Origin: Chromera velia
Lineage: Eukaryota > Sar > Chromeraceae
Reading direction: 5' to 3'
DNA length: 64,000 nucleotides
Assembly: GCA_018398765.1 (NCBI GenBank)
Contig: JAHBMJ010003070.1
Location: 30,404-94,403 of the forward strand
In this document: piece after piece, positions 24,146 to 36,651 of the stretch
How positions within the stretch are numbered: the first letter of the stretch is position 1
Layout of the letters: every line of letters begins with the position of its first letter
Program-made: the position numbers and the translations under genes
The notes under the pieces: model-generated
What the model was told of the DNA's origin: nothing
Database searches by the model: none
Seen by the model: only the letters and a program-made list of their open reading frames with translations

Positions 24146-24596
24146 GAATCGTAGAGGCCCCCGTGAAGCCTCAAAGAGAGACGGAACTAGGAGATGGGAG
24201 CAGACTAAACCCGCCTCCTTCCGAACATCACAGCGCATTCTCGTCTTCCCATTAGTTCCGGCCCCTTCACAAGTCGTCAAGGACCAAGAGGCTGCTTCTC
24301 GGGACGAGCGACGCCTCCTGGCTCCCATCACCCCACCAATAAGCAAGATCAACAACGAATACCAGACAACACCCAGGCTTACCGCGCCAAAATGAACTGT
24401 CCAGTCTCACTTTGAAGCTATATATAGCTCGATCTGTGGCTGATAGCTTTTTTGACGCCGGTTTTGTGCCACCTCTCTACAGCTTTGCCGTTGTCTTTAA
24501 GTCGCCATCACGTTGTGGTGTGCGGAATGTGTGTGCAACCCGTGCAAAATGCCGATATAGCGCCATATGCCGTCTACGTGCGTAGCACATATTAAT
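24146..24596. other. Unassigned stretch
   Basis: Moderate GC, contains an ATATATAGC stretch near 24420. No gene recognised. Confidence 0.4.
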
Positions 24597-24829
24597 ATAC
24601 AGGATGTCACTTCTATAGGCTCCAGTAGCATACCGGGGCCCAGCAAAAAATCATCTGGACTAAAAGCCTCTTAGTATTAATCCTCAGGGCCGTGTTGTAA
24701 AAAGACTGTCTAAAGTCTGGACGATGAAAGTGGAAAGACTATCATGCAAACAGACAGAAAGATAAAAGTGGAGAGTTCGTCATTCAAGCACGAAAGATGA
24801 AAATAAAGAGAAGTTCAATGTTTGCATGA
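24597..24829 (-). repeat. Interspersed repeat, inverted copy of 53244-53480
   Basis: Its reverse complement matches 53244-53480 almost base for base apart from scattered substitutions. It includes the words GCTGGGCCCCGG, GAGGATTAATACTAAGA and CTCTCCACTTTTATC. The same repeat head also starts the minisatellite at 49381. Confidence 0.8.
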
Positions 24830-24959
24830 CACTGTGTGTTTGTGTATGTATGTGTGTATATGTGTGTGTGTGCGTGTGCATGCAAGCAACATTAAGCACG
24901 AGATGAAAGCAAAAGGCAAAAGGAGACAGAGGAATACAGAGGTGGTCGTGCGGGTTCGC

Positions 24960-25028
24960 ACGTTCGTGTTCTCTCTCTCTCTCTCTGTGTGTGTATGTGT
25001 GTGTGTATGTGTGTGTGTGTGTGTATGT

Positions 25029-25069
<41 letters not shown>

Positions 25070-25073
25070 TATA
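24960..25073. repeat. TC / TG microsatellite
   Basis: (TC)n followed by interrupted (TG)n with TATG steps. Open reading frames over it are repeat translations. Confidence 0.9.
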
Positions 25074-25470
25074 ACTGGTGTATACATATTCTGTTTCATG
25101 ATTGAAGCCAGAGTGGACTTCTACTACATTATGCACAACAATTGTTTCAAGTTTAGCAAGTCAATGGCAGCAAGTCATTGGATATGCGGTGCGAAAGATG
25201 CTGTAGGTTTCGGTGCCAACTTTTGGAGCGGTACACACTGGCAGGTGAAGGTGCACCTGCATCTATCCTAGATGGTATCTTATAAATATTTATTTATACA
25301 AACAACTACTCACCGTTTTATGCCTGTAAATTACTTTAATGTTTTCATTTCTTTAACTGTTTTCATTTATTTAAAGCAAATTTCAAACATGAATTAGACC
25401 AAATTTAATTAAGAATCAGTTATAGTATTATAAATTTTCCGTATCTTATTCATATATATGTACGTATACA

Positions 25471-27449
25471 CAGTACGGTTAGGAGTAACGATAGTAGGAT
25501 GGTTAGCGGCCGCCCGGGTTACCAATTTCACGGTTACGGTAGTAGTTTTTAGTACCATAACCATGGTAGTGGTAGTGTTACATATTTTTCCTAATACTAG
25601 TGAACTTTAAACCTGTTTTATCTAGTTTTACCATCAAATCTACAATCAACAGAGGCTACAGAGTAAACACCATTGTTACATCAATGTTGCTAAACTCTTA
25701 GATCTGAGATAATAATCATAATATCAGAGATATTACTCTATCACTATAAATGATGATATTATATCATGATTATGATGCTGTAGTACCATGCCAATTGTTC
25801 AACTGTGCGATGAAACATATCATGAATGCAAGCTCACTTAGTGAGGCCTGCCAGTGATGTACTGATTGATTGATTGATCCAGCGGACTCCAACGAAAATA
25901 CGACCTTGAGGAGTGACTGGGGGGGAGGTGTGTCGCTGCCTCCCCACCCAGACTTCGGCCGGTCAACCCTAAATGAATGCGTGGTTTGCCTCTTCCAGCC
26001 GGGGGAGAAACACAGAACAAAAAAAAGAAGAACGAAGAGAGGAACAAAGGAAAAAAGATTGTTTCTCTTCGTGTATATGTGTGTGTGTGTTATGAGGGGA
26101 AATTGGGGGATCACGATATGGTCACCGGCTGGGCCGACGACCTCGCCCCCCAAGAACAGCTTGTTAATGAAGGCCTTCATGTTTGCGGCATGGTCAGAGA
26201 GGGTGGTAATACCCAGCTTTTCGTCCAGCTCGACCACCACCAGACTCGTCCAGACGACGTAGGCAGTGATGTCGGCGTTCTGGCAGAAGAGGCGTCATAC
26301 GATGACATACATGCGCTTGCCAAGAAGAGGGTAGAGGAGTTGGACAAGGAGATACTTTCTGTGTTTTTTTTGATTCCCGTCTAAGATGATAACGTACAGA
26401 CTTTTCGGGAAAATCTCCTGTACCCTTGCCTCCAGCATTTCACAGATGTCACTGCACGCTTCCGTAAGCCTCATTTTGTGGCCATGGAATGCTTGTTGAA
26501 TAGCAGGAGAGCACCTGCTGAATACCTGCTTGGCGTGCTCCAGCTCAGCGTTGAAAGCAATCTTGGAAATCATCGCATCCTGTGCCATGATTCTGGCATT
26601 TGTGAGGGAGGAGGTGGTGTACGGGATTCGAGAAGACGCCTCCCCGCACTTTACTACATGGGAGACGAACGTTCCAATTTTGTGGTCCAGTAAAAAAGGC
26701 TGAGCATCTGGGTTTTTCAACAGACAACACGTACAGAAAACGAGGAAGAACTTCTGGCTGTTCGGAGGGACGTATGGGGGAACAGTTTTCTTTGGAGTTC
26801 CAAACTGCTCCACAAATTTGGCCGTCTCCATCATGCCGAAGTCTCGAGGAGCAAGGGCAGCCTCAACATAGTCGGAACGGCCTGCAATGCCATTCTTGAG
26901 CCTCTATGCCAAAAGGTCAGCAACTAACTCAGTTCTTGGCTGAGCCGGCTCGGCCATGATGGCCGACTGAGAGAGGAGAGAGAAGAAAGGAAAAACTTCA
27001 CTGCACTGCATCTCATGATAAGACAAGAAACCCAAAAATTACTAAACACAGTGAACAGTAAACCAGGAAGAAGCGGACCACTCAGTCTTGTTTCCCAGTT
27101 TTTCATATATAGTGAGAAAGCACTGATCACTGCCGAACTGCAGCCTTCGTCAATTATTCGTCTGCTCTGATAGGGGATAGAAGAGAAATGATTACATAAT
27201 TTTGACTATAAGTAAGGTTGACTTTCATTTAAAAATTGATTTTTGAAAGTTAAAACGGATTTGAAGGAGACGGATTTTTTTTCAATCCATGCGTCACGCT
27301 TTTTTTGTATCCTTTACCAGAGTCTTAGCCCGAACTACCATAGTAGTGGTAGGGGCCCTTGGACCCCCAAGTTACCGCCCCATGGTTACCAAAGTGACGG
27401 TAACTCGCCGCCTCCCTAAGGGGCCCGGTAATAACTCCTAACCGTACTG
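25471..27449. mobile_element. 1.98-kb DNA-transposon-like element with 16-bp perfect terminal inverted repeats
   Basis: The left end CAGTACGGTTAGGAGT (25471-25486) is perfectly inverted at 27434-27449. Diverged similarity continues inward around a run of GGTTACC and ACGGTAA words (25515-25545 and 27370-27405). The word TATATGTACGTAT occurs at 25455-25467 and at 27450-27462, abutting the right end and 3 bp off the left end; it may be a target duplication blurred by a small change. The interior is moderate in GC and encodes a minus-strand frame. No transposase motif was recognised. Confidence 0.6.
26085..26834 (-). pseudogene. Unknown protein frame inside the 1.98-kb element, one in-frame stop
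   Basis: A frame from ATG 26834 runs 179 codons (SQKFFLVFCTCCLLKNPDAQ, later ALE-rich helices such as NAELEHAKQVFSRCSPAIQQ) to TGA at 26295-26297. It continues without other stops through TAYVVWTSLVVVELDEKLGI and LSDHAANMKAFINKLFLGG to about 26085, where it runs into poor-quality sequence. A 31-base GT...AG stretch spanning the stop could be removed, but that is shorter than any other intron here. More likely the frame is broken by one nonsense change. No family recognised. Confidence 0.4.
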
Positions 27450-27462
27450 TATATGTACGTAT

Positions 27463-28180
27463 GTGAATGTATAGTTATATTATAATATGTATATCCTAGG
27501 TATTATCATTATTAATTAATTCTGCTATACATTCTGATAGTTGAACTTATTATAAATGCAGTTTAAACAACAAAACAATGTTTAATATCATTAGAAATTG
27601 TTTTAAAATGCTCTAAAAAATATGTAGATACTTCATAATTTTGGAGACCATTTAGGTGTTGGAGACCATTTAAAAATTTTTTCCTTATACGCGGTGTACA
27701 TGGTCACTATGCACTATGCTGCCTCCACTACGCTTCTGCGGTATGCCGGGGCCCAGTAAGGCCAAAAAAGTAGAAACATTATTCATATAGCATTGTGGAG
27801 GTTAGAATGTGACTATGACAAGCATTCGTATCAGGACCACGTCTACGGTGGGCGCCGCATCAAGCGCACCATACAGCATGCATACAGAATTAATGGTGCT
27901 CGCATGCAGTCAATAGCAAGTCATCTGTTGTTTAGCTTGAACCCAAGAGATTGTAGTACTGACTTTGCATGACAGAACTTTAATCTTATGAGCCCTGTAC
28001 GCTACCCAACGTGGTAGCAGAGCAGAGTTCGACCACGGACTGCTGCTCTTCTGTTGAATCTTGATACGAGACGACTCTCTGTATCGATTGAACAACAGTT
28101 GTCAGCCTGTCTTCTGCACCAAAAAGAATTCTTTTATATGTGTAGATTGTAAGCCTTAGAAGTTCTTATGCTTCAGAAAA
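27463..28180. other. Intergenic, mixed repeats
   Basis: AT-rich to 27690. GGTATGCCGGGGCCCAGTAA near 27741 shares the GCCGGGGCCCAG word with the interspersed repeat at 24597-24829. No gene supported. Confidence 0.4.
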
Positions 28181-30105
28181 ATGGTAGGACAGAAAAGGAA
28201 AGGGGCTGAAAGATTGGCGGCAGTTGCCTCTATGATTGACATTGCCCACAAACTTTGCAACGTCTCGGTCGGTGCGGTCAAGGAGAAAGGCAATGCTGTT
28301 AATGCAGATCTCTCAGAGCTTGTAGAAAAGTTAAGACCCTGGCTGCTCTCTGCTGCGATGCCTTGTACAGAGGGAGAGAAGCCTGAGAAGAGAGAGAGAG
28401 AGCCGCAAGAGGCAGAAGCGAAGAGGAAAAAGAAAAGAAAAGCAAGAAGAGCCCCCCGATTCTCCGTAAAGCAGTGGTTGCAGCATCCTGCAGCTATTGT
28501 ATAACACAGCTTGATGACAGTTCTGAAGAAGTCTTTGAGGAGAGGGGAAAAGAAGAGAAAGACTTGTAGCCTGTTCTGCTTGCAGGTTTACCTACGGGTG
28601 CATTTCTAGAGGTCGAGCCAAGAACGTCGTTTGACTTCAGTTCCGGCTCCCCCATGATGGCTTTGGCCGGAAGGGATGGACAAATTACAGCAACAGCAGC
28701 AAAGGGTCCATATCCCATGATGATTGGACACATCTAGCTGAAAAAAAAAGGAAAAGCAGAGAGGACAAGGGAGAAGAGGAGAAAAAAAAGGGAAACAAAG
28801 AGTGAGAAGAGACACCAGGCCGAGCTCCATTCGATCAGACAGGAGCATATTCGGTTCGGGATTTTGTTTGAGCACCCAGGGTGGCTACGCGAGGAGACGA
28901 GGGGTTTCGGCAACCAAGTCATGCCAAGAGTGGACCCATTCCAGTTCTGCTCTGTTCGGCAATCTGATCAGCATGTCGCTCTTCAAGGTGGGGAAAACCC
29001 AGAAAGAACAGCAGTCCTCGAAGGGAGGAGAAGGAGGAAAGAAGCACGAAGGGAAAGAAAGAGGGATGCGGAGTGGAGAGCCGTAAGAAGAGTCGCCGAG
29101 GGGGTGGGTATCACTGAGCAGCTCCGCGATGCGCCTGCCAACTTCAATGTATGCCGAGTCCTCCGATGCAACCAATTGCAGTTGGAGACGAAAAAAAGGA
29201 GGGAATGGCGACGTACCTGTGGGGAAGAGAAAAGATGAAATTGGGGGGAAAGAAAGATGCGACGAGGCCGAGAGTGAAAGCCCGCTCGCTGACGGGAAGA
29301 ATAGAGAGAAAGAGACCGAACAGGTGGCTGTTGATGGAGTCAGTGGAAGAGTCGAAGAAACTACAGCACTTTTTGAAGAGACTGAAAGTCCCTGCAGTCC
29401 CGAATAGATGCAGATGGGAAAGGATCGCGCAATCGCAAGTAAAACATCAGGTCTTGCATCATCAGCCTATCTCTCTACGCAACGAAACAGCAACGCAGTG
29501 GGAAGAGAGAGGAGTGGGATGTTGTCAACTGAATCCACCCTGAGTCAAGTGCAGTTCGACGATGACAATCTTTATTGCCCCAGGCCGGAGATGGTGTAAG
29601 GAAGTGAGGAAGAGAGGAACGTCGTCAAAGAGATTGGGGTAGGAGAAGGAGGAGTGGAGAGGAAAAGTGGAAGCCTGCCGAGTTGCCGGTCAACTCTATT
29701 GACGTTCTGTCATAAGAGGTGGGTGGAAGCCATGGAGGGAAGGAAGTGAAAGAACAGAAAGTGAAAAAATCGATGGCAGTCAAAGGTGATGGAGGCAAAA
29801 GGCGGGAACTTAGGCCCAAGCCAATAAAAAAACAAAAAATGAAACAAGAGAAGGAGAAGGCTCGTGTAGAGAGACTCGAGGCCGAGAGTCTCGGATGAAA
29901 GTATGAAATGATGCCAACGCATTCTTCCCGGCAGGTGTTCACGCTGCTGCCTCAGGAGGGAGATAGCGGAGCAGTACGGCTCTACAAAGAGAAGAAGAGG
30001 GACTATTGGAAAGAGGTTCAACTTGGTCGACTGGTACAAGCAGGTATTCTAGAAATGATTCAAGACCCCCCCGTACCAGTGAAGCCTGCAAAAATGGAGA
30101 ATTAA
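28181..30105 (+). pseudogene. Multi-exon locus of unknown function, one in-frame stop
   Basis: Coding-like blocks in one direction: 28181-about 28500 (MVGQKRKGAERLAAV, helical, ending Lys/Arg-rich); about 28583-28736 (LPTGAFLEVEPRTSFDF, GRDGQITATAAKGP); about 28806-29150 (RQEHIRFGILFEHPGWLREE, then GITEQLRDAPANFN); 29129-29596, open except for TAG at 29405-29407, acidic before the stop and ending DDDNLYCPRPEM; and 29935-30105 (VFTLLPQEGDSGAVRLYKEK to stop TAA). The final junction keeps phase 0. Earlier junctions are not resolved and the start at 28181 is only the first ATG of its frame. No family recognised. The isolated stop and weak splice sites suggest a decaying gene. Confidence 0.4.
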
Positions 30106-30693
30106 GGCTTCATGATCGTTTAAGCCCGGGCTTTATCGTGTGCTCCTTTGCTTTGGTTTGTCTGTCTACATTTCACTTCGCCTCGTTGTGACGTATCTGG
30201 TTCGTTTTCTTTGCCTGCTCTTACCAGTGCAAGGACCATTACCTGTTGTCTTTTTTGATTGAGCCATCGGTTTCTGTTGAAAGAGTATTAATAGAAAGGG
30301 AGACCTCACACTCGCGTTTGGCTTGCAGTTCATTTCTGTTTCCTTCATCTGCTTGATCGTTTGGTGATCAATCTATTAGCGTGTCTGTCAGATTTTATTA
30401 GCACCTGATCTTACATTGTTTGCCCAAATTTTTTTTTACCCGTCATGCGCGTCTTGGCACTAAGTCTTTTGCGTGCTTAGACCGCGGGGACGCAGTCAGG
30501 AGAGAGGGGGCACGTGGGTTCATATGGGTGTGAGTGGTTCTCAGAGAGAGAAGGAACATGTGGCAAGAGGAGAGAGAGAGGTATGGATGGAAAGAAAGAT
30601 GAAAGGGAATCATGACGAGAAGCCGTCGTAGTAATAAAAAGAAACAAACTGTAAAGAAAGGCGAGACGACAAAGGAGTGATGAGAGAATTTGG
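30106..30693. other. Intergenic
   Basis: Between two same-strand loci. No exon or repeat recognised. Confidence 0.4.
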
Positions 30694-33377
30694 ATGGTTG
30701 TGTCAACCATGTGTGTGTTTCACACTGGGCTTGCTGTCAGAACAATCATTCACATCGATCATCGAATTTACGATCTTTGTCTTCGAGAAGAAAGACTGAC
30801 CTCGATGCCATTTGCACAAATGTCAATAGAAGAAGATGCTTCAACAGGAAAGGAACAAAGAAAAGAGAAAGACAGACAACTCTTTGCTGTCAGCACAGTA
30901 TGATTGCGAGAAGAAGGCTGACAGTTTTGTAAGTGCCCCCCGCTTCGCTTTCCGGGGCCATTCAATTTGTGCGTGGGATGTGCGTGGGTTTGGGATCGAA
31001 CTTCAATGGGAAGTCTGAGAATGTTTGAAGACCGTTGCATGCAGCGCTGCGTGAGTTTGCGAACGTACTTATACAGACCAGGGTTCAAAAGCCCCCTGAA
31101 ATTCATTACGGTTGAACAGCTCCAGTGTCTCTCCCGCGTATCAAGTGTACATCTAAGAAGATGCAGTCTGCCGTCTACGCTCTCCCCAGTCAAAATAGAT
31201 TCGTGTCTTTGACCGGTGAAGGCGGCATTCGTTTTGCAGAGCGCTGTGGTAGAAGAAGGCTCTTTGTGTTTCTTCCCGGCACAGGCGAGAGGACTGGATT
31301 GGTTCTAGGGATTGGTTGCTATCCATTTCCTACATCACAGAGGCTTCTTAGCTCTAAGACCTGATACCCGGACTCCTGCAGTGGCATTGCAGAAATGTGC
31401 AAGTCAGTGGTGGCGCGTCCATCCATTGACAGGGGCTTAGTTTGCCCTGCAGCATGCCGACACAGGTTCCTGGCTGTCTGTCAGGCAGCAAGGTCAGGGG
31501 GATGAGCGAAAGCCGGTGCTATGGGACCACAACGATGGGGAGCCTGAACAGTTTCAGTTCATCAGAACCCCCCCGAATGGGGAGCCGCTGCAAGTAGCAG
31601 GTATAACTGCAGAGACCCTCTCTTTGGCATACACAGGTTTCTCTCAAAATCCTTCTTTTACTGCGTACAGAATTCGAAGCCTCAGGCATCCCGATTTCCG
31701 TGTGTCTGACCTGAACGTGGCCCCAACTGGATCTATTCATCACCGTTCCTGTTGCTTCTCCAGGCAGCCATCCAAATGGAAGGCTTTTGTGCGCCGAAGG
31801 GAATTGGAGAGCCGGGTCTGACTCAAGTGTGTGCTTGAAAGCCTCCAGAACCCCGGTTTCTTTCTCGTTGCAGCGGAAAATCGCAGTACGTGCCGATCCC
31901 TATAACATATGAGCGCACTTCCACATTTTAAGGTGCGACTACTGTAGCTCCCTCTTTGACCCTGCACGAGATATCTACTATGTAGAGAGCATGCATTACC
32001 CCGGATGCTTCCTCGATGCGTCCGACGTAGGTGTGGCAGGCGGGGGTTTCGGCTTCTGACTCACGGGTGCGCCCACGTGCCCACCCGGGAACAACCGTCA
32101 GCCTGCGTGGGACACCTGGCCGATGTTCGAATTTGAGGGGAGGGAGGAGCGTTTCGGCAGATCCGCAGTCTTGACCGATGCCCTGATGCTCACACAATAC
32201 CAAAGAATCAATCAAGTGCTGGTGAAGCTGCCGGCCGAGGGGCTTGATCAGAGTTCAGGAGATCTGAATGGGAATAGAGACGCGATGGGGTGGGAGGAGG
32301 GATGGTCGAGGGACGTGGGTATTGAGGAGCAGATGCGACCTGCCAATGTGTTGAGGCTGCTACAGACCTCATTTCCTTCCCTTCAATTGCACAACATTCT
32401 GAGGGTAGACCATCCCTACAACGCTACCTATCCCTACAGAAGAATTATGTCCCAGCAACAGAGCCAGATGAAAGGTCTCTTTCCATCTAGAGCACTCAAA
32501 TTCGCTGTCGCTCCCGCAAGTTACGGCACACCCACCCATGTTCTTTTTGAACAGGACTGGCTTATGGCGTGGCACGGTTGCTCCCTGCACCTAGTCCCCG
32601 AGATTCTCAGGACAGGATTGAGGGGAGAGTCCCTCCTTCTGTCTCTACAGTGGGCCCAATCTGGTCCTTCCTGATCCCGAGAGGGGGGAAGGCGCCTTCT
32701 GCCGTCTGCGTGCAGTCATACAGGTGCGTCGATCTGCAACTGCAGTCCTGCATCCAGTGATGCAAAGATCCCATGCAGAGGAATGAAGAATGTTCTTGTT
32801 TGCATATATATAGTATTTATGAAAAAAAAACATTCCTGCCTGCATGGGTGCATGCAGGTGCATATGAGACTGGGCTCCTTCCAGAGACACGGAGACCCCT
32901 ATAACTTCTGCGTCCTCTCCGACTACGAACAGAGCGTCCCTGCGGATCAAATCGAATGGCATGTGGAAAATCGGCCCCGAGACGTGCAGATGGTGGGTGT
33001 GGTGTTCAAGCAGGTTGGGCCGAATCACCCGTACAAGCACCACGGCTGTAACACACGTAACGTCTACACTGCACCAGGCTCCTCCGAATGAGGAAGGGCA
33101 TGAGTGGCTTCTGGAGCCTATGGTGGGTCGTGAGAGCATGTGGGAGAAGGAAGGGACGCCAATTCAGAAGAGGATTCGAATCTCCGAGAACCGTCTTTTA
33201 CATCAGTGTCACATGGCGCATTGGACTGAGGTGCCGAGTACGAGGCTGGAAGATGGTCGGTTCGAGGCTTGCTGGGGTGCCCATGCATATCAAACTTTCT
33301 TTATGTTGATTGACAACACTCGCATCAGGGAGGCATCTCAAGATGGGGGGAGGGTTTTTCATTGGATTCGTGTGTGA
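30694..33377 (+). CDS. Multi-exon protein of unknown function, weak ADP-ribosyltransferase-like motif
   Basis: Supported exons: 30694-30897 (ATG start, donor GTATGA, phase 0), 31045-31137, 31453-about 31818, about 31890-32026, 32102-about 32636, about 32860-33070 and about 33071-33377. A possible Cys pair module (CDYCSSLFDPARDIYYVESM, then HYPGC) lies in the exon ending 32026. The 32102 exon contains WLMAWHGCSLHLVPEILRTG, whose WHG...ILR.GL spacing recalls the start of the PARP-type ADP-ribosyltransferase fold. The next block (HGDPYNFCVLSDYEQSVPAD) could continue it. The frame changes near 32636 and near 33060 without a convincing intron, so this may be a pseudogene or hold very short introns. 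The name rests on one motif and is tentative. Confidence 0.4.
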
Positions 33378-34513
33378 GGGACAGAGAAGTAGGTTGCTCT
33401 TCTACACAAAGCGATGGAGTTAAGATATTGATGCACAATTTCTGACAAAAAAAGAGCAACGATATGAGCTGAGGGATAGAAAGAATTGTTGCCACACGTT
33501 TGAGGAAGAGGGATAATTGAGGGAGCAGAGGAGAGTGGGTTGGAAAGACCGTACGAAGATGGATATAGAGGATTGAAGAATTAAGGGATGGGGGATTGCG
33601 GGGCTGCAGGGCAGGGGAGGGGGGCGAGAAAAGGTGTTACAACAACCCCCACATCTCTATTTGAGAAAGATCAGCTCACGATCTGTTTTTCAGAGCCATC
33701 TGGCTCTCTGTATCATGACTGTCTTTTCTGATTGCATGGTTTGATTTCTTCTTTACTTCTACATGAGGAAGCTGCTTTCGATCAATAAGGTAGAAGGAAG
33801 ACAGGAAAAGCGAGTCAAGACCTTGTCGACTAGCATGAAACCATTTATGTTGATACACTATGTACTAAACAGTAGCTAGGTGCTTCGACATGCTATTGTC
33901 CTCCTTCGTCTCTTTTGTGATTGGGTGCACTTTCCCATTTGAAAACGAAAAAATTTTCAAAAAAGGTCTGTAGAAGCATACCATAAATATGTCGTGACAG
34001 AAAATATCGACTGTATGCATACGCAAGACCTGAAAAAGACAACATATTAAAATTGTGTCACTGACTGTTGGGTTTAGCCTCGGTTTCAGCTCTCAGCTCT
34101 GGTTGCAACTAGGGATGCGAGTCTCACATGATTAACTCTCTTATACAGAAGAGCACTAATCAATACTAATACAGACTCCTAGTGTATGTATGAGTCTATT
34201 TGTGAGTCATCATATTTGTATGATTTAATTTAATTTGATTTGATTTGAAGCCCAAGCTCAAATATTTGATATTTGACAGTTTGAGATTATTTAAGATACT
34301 AACTAGGATACTAAGAATTTTGAAGTTGAGCTCTTCGGAGTCTTTGGCTATAATGGCTAGGTCTTTGGTCATCTTTATAGTATGACTGTGGCCACAAAAC
34401 ATCGCACTACTAAGCTAGCCAAACATTTATGATGTTAAGGAGGATTTTCATTCACATCCAAACTAAAAAGTAAAACACTCGGTAAAACAATATATACTAT
34501 CTAGTATATATCT
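33378..34513. other. AT-rich intergenic stretch
   Basis: No gene recognised. Weak TTTGATTTGA-type words near 34225-34245. Confidence 0.5.
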
Positions 34514-34521
34514 AGACTATA

Positions 34522-34774
34522 CTAGGGGTGATCCCAATAGTTTTAAATTTTTAAATAAAGTGATTCGGATGATACCCCCACTTTAACTGTAAACTTTAAA
34601 ATTTTCTCTTTAAACACTTTAAAACTACTTTGTAAAGAACGCTGAAAAAGTGATGTTTTCTTTCAAATCTAGTTCCAACCTTTCTTCTTTAAGTGTTTTA
34701 ATGTTTTAAATTATTTATTTAAAGTGAAATCATCGTCACTTTAATGTAAATAAATATATTGGGATCACCCCTAG
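34522..34774. mobile_element. 253-bp MITE with perfect 18-bp TIRs and 8-bp target duplication
   Basis: CTAGGGGTGATCCCAATA (34522-34539) is perfectly inverted at 34757-34774. The flanks AGACTATA (34514-34521) and AGACTATA (34775-34782) are an exact 8-bp target duplication. The interior is AT-rich and non-coding. Duplication length and non-coding size fit a hAT-type miniature element. Its first five bases match those of the 3.08-kb element at 13793, so relatedness is possible. Confidence 0.88.
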
Positions 34775-34782
34775 AGACTATA

Positions 34783-36305
34783 TATCTAGATCGATAATTA
34801 AAAACGGTCATAAATTCTATGATTTTGACACAGCTAGTGAGACAGGTTGCTACCTATAACTTTTTTGAAACTAAGAAAGCGATAATACGAGGTAAAGACT
34901 GATAGTCACTGATAGATCATATACAGTGATCGATATATAAACATGATGTTCTATCAAAACGCTCGATCTTTAATTTGTTTACTTTTTTGCTTGTTGTGCT
35001 TCTTTTTTTTGTATTTCAATTAACACTGAATCAACAGTCTGTATTTATCTTTTTTGATAGTCCTTTGTCCGCAGGTTGAATTCGGTTAAGTCTCCTTCAT
35101 TCCCCCTTCTCTGTACGGATATGGGAAGAGAAGCGGTGAGACTTGAGATCATGCACAGAGCTGCCAGACGGGGATCTTCTCTGAATTTGTTTCTTTGCTC
35201 TGTCGATTCATCACACCCTGACAGGTCTCCAGCTGACTGCAAACGGGCCTCCCTTTCAATGATCTCCCTTCCTCTCCGTGGAGAGGGGAGGCACCTGGGA
35301 GGAGAGAAGGAAAGCACGCCAAAAAATATGCATACAGGTCCTGTACATTCCTGCTAATTTTCCCTCCTTGTGTCCGTTTCCCGCCAAAGCTTCACAACCG
35401 CCCTGTTTGTTTAATCCCCCCATTCCACAAAATGGAGGAGAAACAGGGGGTCGCCGGAGAGAGAGAGGACTGCATGACTATCTGGTGACAGAGGGATGTT
35501 TTCCCTAATTTGCTTCTTGAATTTGCCTTTTGTCGTGCCGTTTGTGTTTATGCTCTCTGCGAGTCTTTTTAGCCTCTCCCTCCTTCCGCAGAAAGGGGAG
35601 AAGAAGGAAGAAACACGCAGGCACCAAGAGAAAAGAATTACATTGTCGAGAAAATCTGACGCTCGTTCTTAGACTAGTGCAGAACGAAGGACACCACGCA
35701 CGCGTGCCAGTTTCCTTGTCAAATCAGATCGGATGCTTTGCTTGCCGGCCTGCCACGTTCTTCCAATTGAAAAAATCCAAGCAGGCAACGATCGAAGGAA
35801 GATGCATAGTCTGTCTACCCGCAGGCAGGAGGACTGCTAGACTTCCTTCGGCTCCTCAATTCTCCCTCTCTGTCTTTTCTGGCAGCACATACTTTCTCAA
35901 GCATGCAGCATTCTTGCTTACGCCTTCTCTCTCCTCTCTCGGTCTGAAATCGTCCCAACCCACCCACCCACCCGGCCCCAAACCAATTAAGCGAGAGAAG
36001 AGAAACAGCGCCCGCCACTTTGGGCCACTTTGGGCAGAACAGAAAGAAAGCGAAGGAGAAGGAGAAAACAGAGGAGAAGGAAAAGGGAAAGGACAGAGAA
36101 AAATTGAAAAGAAGAGGGACAAGAAGACAAAGCAGCGAGAAGTGCCACAGAGGCTGAGAAGAAACTGACGAGTCACACACATATGCCTACCTGCGGTCGA
36201 TCCCCCCTTCCTCCTTCCCACCCATCAGCATGCTTTGCGCAAATGGAACGGACAACTGCTCCTTTGTTTGAATTCAGTCCCATTCACGCACGTACGCTGC
36301 CACAT

Positions 36306-36344
<39 letters not shown>

Positions 36345-36651
36345 CACACAGTGTATCTGCCATCTCTCCCTGCCTGCCGCTTGCCCACGCATGCGCCGGA
36401 AGAGAGGAAGGAATTTCATAGGGGAAGCAATTCAGGCTCGAAAGAATGAAGACAGGCTGGAAGAAAAAAAGAGACCACCGGGCACCCAACGTCTCTTTTC
36501 CTTCCGACCTCCCACCCTCGTCCTCTCGCCTTGACGCTCCTGTCAGTCAGAGGGGTGGGTCTTCAGAGTCCGTTCTGTTCTTTCTGTTGAAATTCCTTTC
36601 CTTCCTTCCACCTCCCCCCCTTTCTCTTCTCTCCCTCAGATCCTCACTCGA
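34783..36651. other. Intergenic, no gene supported
   Basis: AT-rich to about 35060, then GC-neutral DNA with pyrimidine and purine tracts. A (CA)n microsatellite lies at 36307-36345. Several open frames exist on both strands but none shows conserved-looking composition or splice support. Confidence 0.45.

Noticed and set aside
27960-28060. tRNA-Met-like segment on the minus strand (TAGCGTACAGG box and CTCATAA loop)
   Set aside because: The anticodon stem does not pair and the only good B-box-like word (GGGTTCAAGCT) is far too distant, so I do not call a tRNA or SINE.
14954-29407. Reassigned stop codon as explanation of in-frame stops
   Set aside because: TAA, TAG and TGA all occur, and undamaged genes in the window end with ordinary stops.
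35530-36168. 212-codon plus-strand open frame
   Set aside because: Composition follows local purine and pyrimidine tracts; no domain, splice or start context supports it.
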